Shown here: positions 56,183-64,000 of the stretch, piece after piece
Position numbering within the stretch: position 1 is the first letter of the stretch
Layout of the letters: each line of letters opens with the position of its first letter
Origin: Coptis chinensis
Taxonomy: Eukaryota; Streptophyta; Magnoliopsida; Ranunculales; Ranunculaceae
DNA length: 64,000 nt
Assembly: GCA_015680905.1 (NCBI GenBank)
Contig: CM027382.1
Location: 11,319,501-11,383,500 of the forward strand
Direction of reading: 5' to 3'
Translations under genes and position numbers: made by a program
Notes under the pieces: generated by a model
The model's input: only the letters and a program-made list of their open reading frames with translations
What the model was told of the DNA's origin: nothing
The model's database searches: none

Positions 56183-56266
56183 ATGGGTACCCAAAATTTC
56201 CCCTCCTTCTTTCTCTTCCCTTTTCTATTCTCTTCCTCGCAAACTTCAGCTCATCATTTGGTGTAA
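56183..56266 (+). other. Short hydrophobic ORF with a splice-donor-like end
   Basis: A 27-residue frame, MGTQNFPSFFLFPFLFSSSQ and onward, is strongly hydrophobic, like a signal peptide. Its stop codon overlaps gtgtaagtct, a good match to a plant 5' splice site. It lies about 200 bases behind integrase, in the place where env-like genes of Athila elements begin. That it is the first exon of such a gene is inferred, not shown. Confidence 0.3.
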
Positions 56267-56486
56267 GTCTCACCCATCTCGAATAGGTAATAGTCGTAGT
56301 ACTTTTGCTTGAAAGCGACGTGCACGAAGGGTCGGGTGGTGTATAAATTGTCAAACATCTTTCTGTCCAGGTCTTAAACTACTATCTGATATGAGCCGGT
56401 ATAAGATATATTATTGTCTGACACCAGCTCAACAGGATAAACTTCATCGTCGCCCGTTGCTCCCACAGGTTGGGATTTGTCTTGAG

Positions 56487-56578
56487 GATCTGACGTTAAA
56501 AGATTCACATTCGTCTTAAAGATCTGACGTTAAAAGATTCACATTCGTCTTAAGGATCTGACGTTAAAAGACTTCACA
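56487..56578 (+). repeat. Tandem repeat, 34-bp unit, about 2.7 copies
   Basis: Units begin at 56487, 56521 and 56555 with gatctgacgttaaaagattc; units 1 and 2 differ only at the last base, unit 3 has one inserted base. It lies in the 3' non-coding part of the Athila element. Confidence 0.92.
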
Positions 56579-57014
56579 TGTATATACTCGTGTCTTTTAT
56601 TTTCACCTTTGCATTGTGCACAAAGAAAGTCGTGATGTGCAACATCGGATGGTCCCTCGTTTGCACGGGCAATGGATTTCACCAGGCCAACCCCGAATAG
56701 TTTTCTATTTGATGACAGTTCGGGACGGTTTGAGGCTATACCATATGTACTAAGGGTAATATTATTATTAGACCATTGCACATTGGTCAGGGATGGTACC
56801 GTCCTGAACCCTAGGCCCCCAAAACATAAATGTTAAGCCACAACCGCTAGATTGGGTTAAGCCCCGAGCCGACATATGACAAATGCCCTTTTCTTGTAAT
56901 GGTTTTCTTCTTGTAGTCCGGTGTTGTTGTCACGTTCTTTTGTATATTCACACATGCATCTTCCCTTGTACATTGCCACATTCCTCTCGCCTTATACATT
57001 TGTATATATAAAAA

Positions 57015-57077
57015 TAAAAATAATAATAAATAATAAATAATAAAATAAAAATAATAAAAATAAAAATAATAAAAAGG
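57015..57077. repeat. ATAA/AAT microsatellite
   Basis: An irregular run of ata, aat and aaata units. The overlapping minus-strand frames rich in Phe/Tyr/Ile are products of this repeat. Confidence 0.85.
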
Positions 57078-57323
57078 TTTGAATGTGCCTTTGTCATATT
57101 CCATTGGATGACATTTTTAATGCCGATCATTTTTGACATCTCATTCGTTCAATTTGGAGTTAAAACGAATCGAAATTCTGCATTTGAAATTTCGGGACAT
57201 TTCGGAACATAAAGGGAATTTCCAGAATTCATTTGGGCTTGGGCAAAAAATTAGAACCGACCCAAAATCACGTGTACGGTCAGATACCCAACGGTCAGAT
57301 TTCTAAATGATCAGATTTTTGCC

Positions 57324-57330
57324 TATAAAT
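57324..57330 (+). promoter_or_regulatory. TATA box before the 39-residue ORF
   Basis: tataaat, 93 bases before the ATG at 57417; the stretch between is pyrimidine-rich (cactcaccacattctctcac), like a plant 5' leader. Confidence 0.45.
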
Positions 57331-57416
57331 TCCGACACTCCTCATCACCCTTCACTCACCACATTCTCTCACTCTCCAAAGCTTAATCTTCACATATTAT
57401 CTTTTCATTCAAAACA

Positions 57417-57536
57417 ATGGATCCGATCGAGCGATTGGAAAAGGAGCAACACGAATGGGCTATCACAGTATTCGTGATAACAGTATTTATCATTGTTTTA
57501 CTGTCGCTCATGCATAACTTCATCCATAATATCTAG
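57417..57536 (+). CDS. 39-residue ORF with one transmembrane segment
   Basis: MDPIERLEKEQHEWAITVFV and onward: a charged N-terminus of 13 residues, then about 18 hydrophobic residues (rich in Ile, Val, Phe, Leu) and a short tail with His and Asn. It would span a membrane once. The frame is intact and stands behind a TATA box and leader. Its function is unknown. It lies in the Athila 3' region, so it is more likely element-borne than a host gene. It is too short for firm support from codon use. Confidence 0.35.
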   Translation: MDPIERLEKEQHEWAITVFVITVFIIVLLSLMHNFIHNI

Positions 57537-58050
57537 ATCTATGTAACCTACGTATCTCTTTCCCTTTGTTGCTTTGTATATTATTATGGTGTGTTAAATA
57601 ATTCTCAACCATTTATACAGGTTACGTATTAAATGGAGAAGTCGCCTATTTAATAAATATGTGTATTACTTGTATTTTCACCTGATAATATATATATAAA
57701 TTGATCAAATCCATAACAAGGAAGAAAAATCAATAAATCACAAAGATAATTCAATATGAACTCAATAGGTTCTTAGACGTTCGCGCACGCCGCTCATTTT
57801 GTCTATCCATCTGCCATTATTGAGGTATGATAATAACTGTAGGTCTAACTACCATGTGAAGCCTTTCTCCATGTTTTCTAACATTGGAACACCCCATTAA
57901 TTGTTTTTGGAAATCTGACATGACAAGACGTACTATGGATACTCATAGTTGCTGTACATACTTATGTGAAGCAACATTATATGGTTCACTTGTGTTTTCA
58001 GATTTTAAGATCTAACTGCACTTGGCATATTGATTCGTACAGACTCATAT
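57537..58050. other. No gene recognised
   Basis: AT-rich spacer between the 39-residue ORF and the next TATA box. Nothing recognised on either strand. Confidence 0.4.
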
Positions 58051-58056
58051 ATTGGC

Positions 58057-58063
58057 TATAAAT
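58057..58063 (+). promoter_or_regulatory. TATA box before the env-like ORF
   Basis: tataaat, 71 bases before the ATG at 58128, with a pyrimidine-rich stretch in between (ctatccttccctcac). Resembles the arrangement at 57324-57417; both ATGs are followed by GATC. Confidence 0.45.
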
Positions 58064-58127
58064 CTCTTCTTTTCAGCCAGTTCTTCTCATGCATTCTTCA
58101 CTATCCTTCCCTCACTTATCCTTCTAA

Positions 58128-59139
58128 ATGGATCACTCAAGAAATATAGTGCCCGAGAAGAACTACCTGAAATTTTTTAATGATGGTCAATTTTCTCCTT
58201 TTTTGACACAGAAATTATACGTCGAGGATGGATGCCTCTTCTATATCATGCAGAAGCAGCTTATTCCAGAGATTTGGTCTTGATGTTCTACCAATTTAGC
58301 AGACCTGAAAATGGAAAATTCTATTTCCATGCCTATGGATAACGATTTGAATTGACTAGGGAAATTATCTCCGACATACTTCAAATTCCAATGAATAACT
58401 CAGAGTTCAATCTTTCAGAGCCTCATTTCATTCCGTCAAAAATTTACTACGGGCCACCGTATCTCATGGCGAAGTCGGAAATAAAAATCACGTTGTTTTT
58501 CAACGCTCTTTGAAACAATCAACGAAGCGGTGGCTCCACCGGTTTAGACACAAATGTGGTGGGTACGTCACACCAATCTGAAGTCACCAAGCCACAACTC
58601 TACCTACTTTGGATTATGCAGAATCAAATAGATGATTTTTGCATAATCCAACACCTCTGGAACGCGATCACCAGGAAAACAAAAAGGTTAGCACTTCTGC
58701 CTACTTTAGTCACAAAAATTATGATACGTTGGGGTTATCCAGCAGTTTCTCCAGAAATACCTCTTCGGTTGTTACTGTACTTCACAAAGACTGTGCCGGT
58801 GGTTCTTGGACTCCAGATACTCTGACAGAGGAACAAGACGACCCAAGCTTAAACTTAAAACATTTCTTCCATGAGAATGCCATACATAACATTTTTAATC
58901 CCATGGAAGGCATTCAATTTCTTCATCAAGGCATGAGGGAACTACACGCACGTCTAGAACTCATCATCAAAAGCTTCATGGAATTCCAAGAACGTCAAGC
59001 AATGCACGATGTTCAACAGGGGGAAATCTTGAAAAATCATTCTCAGTCCTTGCAAAATCACGATCTCCTAATGGAAAATCAATCTACACTCTCTGTCAAC
59101 CAAGGCAACATTCAACTGCAGCTAAAGCCAACAAATTGA
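58128..59139 (+). pseudogene. Athila 3' extra (env-like) ORF, broken
   Basis: Starts MDHSRNIVPEKNYLKFFN and continues with LYVEDGCLFYIMQKQLIPEI up to a stop near 58280. The next blocks are in another frame: MFYQFSRPENGKFYFHAYG, a stop, then LTREIISDILQIPM. Further on an open stretch (58639-59139) forms a likely coiled-coil (HQGMRELHARLELIIKSFME). Athila elements carry such ORFs behind integrase; they are called env-like from their position, but no entry function has been shown. At least three stops or frame changes are present. Confidence 0.65.
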
Positions 59140-59205
59140 TGAACTAAACGGTCTTTGTGCAATCTAGCGCCTCCATAGTCATCCCATCGATCCGTTTTCC
59201 CTTAA

Positions 59206-59223
59206 AAATAATAATAATAATAA

Positions 59224-59269
<46 letters not shown>

Positions 59270-59300
59270 TAAAATAAATAATCAAAATAAATAAATAATT
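59206..59300. repeat. (AAT)n microsatellite, about 90 bp
   Basis: Nearly uninterrupted aat units, with a few aaat, followed by aaataaataatt. It lies directly behind the env-like ORF. Confidence 0.95.
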
Positions 59301-59458
59301 ATATTTATTACATTTATCGTCGTATTATGAATTTTGTTGTTATCTTTGTGTCTTCTTTTGTAAGAAATGCCTACTAGCATTGTCATAATTCACGTTGTGA
59401 CAAGAACAATTTTAACATGTGATTTTCAATGTTAACAGCTTACACATGAGTGAGTTAT

Positions 59459-62293
59459 TGTTATAGCCTGCGGTGGGATAGAATGTAGGAAATTAATTAA
59501 GCTGGTTGGGCCGGAAAAATAATTAAGACGCTAAGTCGAATTAGTGGGTGGTTAGAAGTTAATTAGGACCTTAAGCCTAATTTGGTCATATTGGGCTTGG
59601 GCCTTAACAACTTAAACAAGAAAAGGAAAAAAAAAAAAACGTATCACACCAAAATAGAACGAAATCGCGAAAACAGAAAAAAATCGCCCAAATCAAATCG
59701 CACCAATTTCTTTTCTTCTCCAATTTCGCCCAAACCACTAAAACCTAGGAGAGAGAAACCCAATTCGCCCAAATTCAATCTATCCAAACCAACAATTCTT
59801 CCCACCCAATCTTAGTAACACTAAAACCAAGCGTGAAGATTCAAATTGATTGAATTTAGGTCATTGCATCACGCGGGGTGAGTTTAATTTCGTTTCAAAC
59901 AAAATTTTAAACTTATTTCAATAGCTTGTGATGTATTACTGAAAATAATGGTAGGGGAAAGTTTAATTTTGGCAGTAGCAGTTGGAGAAGCTAGAGTTAA
60001 GCAATATGGGTGAAGAAGCAAGCTAAAGGAGCGGTTCTTACTGACTCTGTAAGAATTATATATATTCACTCCATTTTGAGCATTTCATGTTGATTATTGA
60101 GTGGAGGAGAAGAAGCACCCACCGAGTTTAAATGTTAGAATTAATGTGAAGTGAAGAGTGGAATTTGTTTGTAGTTAGAGTTGGGGAAAAATCGTAATCG
60201 TTAGTGGAATTAATATATATGAGTAGTGTGGGCATAAAGGCTTGTAGAGACCTGTCAAAGGAACAGTGCTAGCAATGGCATGCAGCTCTGTTAGCTACGA
60301 AACCAAATTCGTAACGTCGAGATTTCTTCTCGGCTTGCGTTAGATAAGAATTTCTTGTTAGTGGATAAATTCTAATAACCGACGTGTGTGTATATGATGT
60401 TATAGGAGGAATTACGAGTGGATTCGGCTAAGCGGGCTTGATTCGGTTAAGTGGGCTTGAGGAGAACGGAGCTTGCTAAGGTAGGAATCTACATACCAAT
60501 ATATAGCATGCTTATTTTCATGCATGATTTGATTTGTTTAAATTGTTAAGAGATAGTTTGCGTATCAACCATACATCTATATATGGTATTCATATTTTGC
60601 ATTTGTATTTTTCCGCGATATAAACTAAATATACGGATAGCTTTTGTGTGAAAAATGAGTTTGCGAAATCGGGGTAGTGGGGATTTATTTTCTCTGTTAA
60701 AAGAGTAAAACTGGTTTTAGAAAGGGTTCTCGTCTCTTGTCTCAGTAAGGAGACGGAGAGATGGATTTTGTAATGCGAGTAAAGATTACCCGGTTGTTTG
60801 TAACTAGGTGTGAGGTTCTGGATTGTTCCCGGGATGGTTGTTGTTATTTACGATGATTCGCCGTTTGGGAAACATCGGTTGTTATTTACTATGACTCGCC
60901 CGTTTGGGAGTCATAGGTTGCTTTTACTTGATTGTGGGAAATCCAGGAACTCACACCTACAGAATCAACAATTTAAAAAAGGAAAACTAAATATGTAATT
61001 ATAGTATTTTGAAATAACCGGTAATACGAGTATATATATATATATATATGCTTATCACGAGGGGATTTGGAAAAGAATTGGTGAATTCCTATAAAGAAGG
61101 AACTGTTGTCGCATTTTCGGAGATGGCAGTTAATTTCTAGATTCCAACCGTGGTGTACACCTTTCGAGGTGGTGGGCCACCTTTAAAGGGATGCATCACA
61201 GGATGTAGTCCGGGAATTCCTTTTCTACTTTTCTAGATAACCATGTTTGTACGTGTCACACTGTATGGTGATTAGTTTGTGTGAGGTTACATGCTACCTC
61301 GATGAGGTTTAGACGCGAGGAGTGAGAGTTTAGTCCACTCCTGGATGTGTGTCAGGATCCTGAGCAGTCTGCAGTCGTCGAACGGTTGACCACCGTAAGT
61401 TAGGTGACAGCCCGTATGGGGGTCGTGGTCACAGGGCCCACCTGGGCCCTAAAAGCTTTGGGAATTTTGTGTGTACGAACACAACAACGGCATTTTAGCT
61501 CCCTGTCGGTAAAATCAGGAAAACAACGGTACATGGTTCACATCGAAAGTCTTGAACCGAGATCCGCCTCGCGGATCGGGCCGAAAGTACCGGTCTTACC
61601 CCATTCCATTCTAATAGGATGCAGCGGCCACAATAGTTGTATGATGATTGTGAAAAACTCTATTTTGTATATCAATGAAGCATGTCGAGATGATTTCTGC
61701 TAGTTAGTGATGTATATATATATATAGTCACGATATTTGAATACCTTTATGGAAACCCTGCATGTTTTAAATGTTTTCTATAAGTAAACTATTTATTGGT
61801 TATGTGCATTTCTACTAGGCATAGTTGTTTTGCTCATCCTACATTAACATTTCAGCCGAGCCCGTTGCAGAGGAGACTTTTCCTACCACCGAGGATGATG
61901 GTTATGGGGATTTGGGTGGTTTCCCTTATGCTTGATGAGGACAGAGTCAAGTTCATATTTTGGGTTGTATAGAGATAGTCTAGTCATTTTGGTTGTATAT
62001 ATAGAGAGCTCCGCTCCTTTTGATGTAATAAACGATGTATTGGAGTAATAGTTACCTTAAACCTTTTGTGGATATGTGTATATACATCTCGGTTATTAGA
62101 AAGTGGATTTTGGATATATATGTGGTTGTTGGATGGGTATTTTGCGATGTCCAGGTTTTATGACAGGTTTTCGTATAAGAAACATCGATTAAACAAAGGA
62201 AACTCTGACGAAATTCCGTTAGAATTGGGATGGTGTTGGCCTCGAGATTCACTCCTCGTCCTCGGGATGTGTGATGGGTCTCGGGGCGTGACA
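59459..62293 (+). repeat. Probable 5' LTR of a Tekay-like chromovirus, 2.8 kb
   Basis: The right end is firm: GGGGCGTGACA is followed by the primer site. The left end is placed at TGTTATAGCCTGCGG by the TG rule and is less certain. A length of 2-3 kb is usual for Tekay/Del LTRs. Short frames inside (59582-59815, 60810-60998, 61404-61703, 62066-62341) are LTR sequence. Within it are a 38-bp tandem pair (60840-60915) and a TA microsatellite (about 61031-61049). Confidence 0.6.
60840..60915 (+). repeat. Tandem pair of about 38 bp
   Basis: gttgttatttacgatgattc with gccgtttgggaaacatc is followed directly by gttgttatttactatgactc with gcccgtttgggagtcata. Confidence 0.8.
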
Positions 62294-62297
62294 AAAC

Positions 62298-62310
62298 TTG
62301 GTATCAGAGC
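62298..62310 (+). other. Primer-binding site (initiator Met-tRNA type)
   Basis: TTGGTATCAGAGC, complementary to the 3' end of initiator methionine tRNA, as in most chromoviruses and Copia elements. It lies four bases behind the LTR. Confidence 0.9.
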
Positions 62311-62744
62311 GTCCACTATTAGATCCATCTGGGAGCTGTAGTGGGGGACTCGGTCGCGACGAGTTTCGGAAGTTTTAGTCGAAACCCAATAAAACCCTAA
62401 GTAGTGTTTACGTTACGTTAAGCGTTAATATTAGCTGGGCAATAGCAAAACGTCGCACGGTTATTCGTCTTGTCAAGGCTGAGAGCGCGGACACTTGTCG
62501 AAAAATTTTGACGAATTGGACACTATATAGTATAAGTGAATTTTTTTTCATGTTCCAGTGGAGAGCGCGACTTGCGCTCTGCTGAAGGCATGTTGGAGCA
62601 CTGCCTACACTCTTGTCGTGAGGAAGTTCCAGTAACTTAGCGCACCTCGCGCCGTGACCTGCGCCTCTTGCATAATTTTGAAAACTCTCTCTCTCATTTA
62701 TCAAACACTGAGTTAGCTCTTTGTGTATGTGCAGAATAGTTACC

Positions 62745-64000
62745 ATGGATCCGGAAAGTACTAGTGGTGATGATACTACGGATCGTGGTCGGGAGGACCG
62801 AATGGATAGGCTCCTCGCTATGATGAATCAAATGGCTCTGCCAATGTAATCGATGATGAGACTCGATTGAAAGTTTGAGGGCTAGTCGAACGAAGCCAAA
62901 CCTCTCCCAACATCCGTGTTATTCCACCGGGCGAATAACACCATAGGTAGCATCCCCAACCGTGAGTGAGAGTTGAGGAGTTCAAAGCCACCGCAAAAGT
63001 CAATCGGGTTTTTAAGTAAATTTCATCGGGTTACGTCCACCTGAATTTGTAGGGTCTTCTGAGGTTAAAGTAGCCGAAGACTGGTTGTTAGACATGTCTA
63101 GTATGCTAGACTCCATGATGTGTACTGATGTGGAACGGGTTACTTTGGCTACCTTCATGCTTAGAGGTGAAGCCAAACACTGGTGGATCAGTGTTAAGGA
63201 TGTGGAGACGTTTCCGATGAGTTGGGCTAAATTTGAGGAACTCTTCCTTTTGAGGTATGTTACCGAGGCGGCGAGATCTAAGAAGCGAATGGAATTCCTC
63301 AAATTGGAACAAGGAAACATGATCGTGGGACAAGACGTCTGAGAAATTCAATCGCTTTTTCATGACGGGGAAGGAGTTGATTTCCACAGAAAAAGCTAAG
63401 GCTAGGAAATTCATTGACAGGCTGAAACCGTATATGTAGAGCAAGATGTCGGTCCTTCAGATCGATTCTTATGCTGAGGCTGTGAGAAGAGCTCAAGGCA
63501 TTGAAAGAGTTGATGATCATTTATTGCTCCAGAGGCAAGAGGTTGGAAGGGTAAGACAAACTTGACATTTCCGTAGTGCGCATGATATGGGAAAGAGGCG
63601 TTTATCAAGGCAAAGTGGTTCCGGTCGCAATGGATGTATAGGCCGGTCATCCAAAGAGCCAATAAAGGAGAGGGCACCAGCCGTGTATTAGGGGTTTGAA
63701 TGTGGTTAGGCCAGCATAGAGTCTACCAATTGCGAGACCAATGAGTGGATCACAGATGGCACCGAGGGTACCTGCTCCTTCTCAAACTAGAGCACCAGCA
63801 CAGAATTTTAGGCCTCCGGGTCAAAGAGCTAGATTGCAATCTGTAATACCGCAAGGCACACAGTCAGGGCGAGATGGTGTGGTTTGCTATGGTTGTGGTG
63901 AAGCTGGGCATATCAGGTGGTTTTGTCCCAAGTCCAATTCGGGGATGGAACAGAGACCACAGGGCAAGGTGTATTATCTAGTGCCAGAGGAAGAAGTTGT
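62745..64000 (+). pseudogene. Gag of the Tekay-like chromovirus, degenerate, runs off the window
   Basis: Opens MDPESTSGDDTTDRGRED and stops at 62847. The Gag core follows in another frame: SSEVKVAEDWLLDMSSMLDS near 63057-63114, then LATFMLRGEAKHWWISVKDV and LLRYVTEAARSKKRMEFLKL up to a stop near 63340. A zinc knuckle with intact spacing (CYGCGEAGHIRWFC, C-X2-C-X4-H-X4-C) lies at 63885-63926. Several indels separate the parts. Protease and pol would lie beyond the window. Confidence 0.8.
63885..63926 (+). other. CCHC zinc knuckle coding segment
   Basis: Cys-X2-Cys-X4-His-X4-Cys with all four ligands present. It is the RNA-binding knuckle near the Gag C-terminus. Confidence 0.85.

Larger units (their letters stand above)
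43170..59280 (+). mobile_element. Athila-type Ty3/gypsy element with nested insertions, 3' end unresolved
   Basis: The order is LTR, long leader, gag, protease, reverse transcriptase, RNase H, integrase, then an extended 3' region with an env-like ORF, as in the Athila lineage. A LINE (45897-47517) and a 2.6-kb LTR-like insertion (48600-51187) split it. No 3' LTR was recognised before the chromovirus LTR begins at about 59459. Almost every domain carries a stop or frameshift. Confidence 0.78.

Noticed and set aside
56847-57139. Membrane protein rich in Phe, Tyr and Ile on the minus strand
   Set aside because: Translation of an ATAA/AAT microsatellite.
1-64000. tRNA, rRNA, snRNA or miRNA genes
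   Set aside because: No tRNA-like A/B-box pair with cloverleaf or other RNA gene was recognised by eye; the TAGTCCCACATTGG near 827 resembles an snRNA upstream element but nothing snRNA-like follows.

Overview
The window is nuclear DNA from a flowering plant, most likely a eudicot. It is AT-rich and has long gene-poor stretches. It carries a two-exon UGT74-type glycosyltransferase gene and an intronless MIZ1/DUF617 gene, and most of the rest is plant transposable elements (Ty3/gypsy of the Tat, Athila and Tekay/chromovirus types, LINEs, hAT, Tourist/PIF-type MITEs and a plant-mobile-domain element). The species cannot be fixed from the sequence. Only the two host genes look intact; nearly all element coding regions carry stops, frameshifts or insertions.

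Layout. 1-12.5 kb: MITEs, foldback elements, hAT elements and LTR/LINE relics around the MIZ1-like gene (3822-4484, minus). 12,484-24,970: a structurally complete Tat-lineage LTR retrotransposon with matching LTRs and ATATT target duplications; it has a decayed gag-pol with a second RNase H domain, a five-unit tandem array behind integrase, and an antisense extra reading frame present as two diverged copies. 25-33.2 kb: a transposon with TAA duplications that carries a decayed plant mobile domain (PMD) gene, followed by a Tourist-type MITE opened by several nested insertions. 34.2-36.3 kb: the UGT gene, with a duplicated fragment of its own 3' end behind it.

37.3-43.1 kb: a second, truncated Tat-lineage element cut by an LTR of minus-strand orientation, then a fragment of a Tat-type extra ORF. 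43.2-59.3 kb: an Athila-type element whose leader holds a 5'-truncated LINE and whose gag is split by a 2.6-kb LTR-like insertion; its region behind integrase has promoter-like TATA boxes, two very short hydrophobic ORFs and a broken env-like ORF. 59.5 kb to the end: the 5' LTR, Met-tRNA type primer site and decayed gag of a Tekay-like chromovirus that runs out of the window.

The UGT is expected to add glucose to small acceptors such as plant hormones or phenolics in the cytosol, and the MIZ1-like protein to act in root or stress signalling. No operon-like or cluster logic links them. The most unusual points are the PMD cargo inside a PIF/Harbinger-type terminal structure, the duplicated spliced antisense ORF in the Tat element, the nested MITE, the duplicated UGT tail, and the paired TATA/ATG modules in the Athila 3' region.
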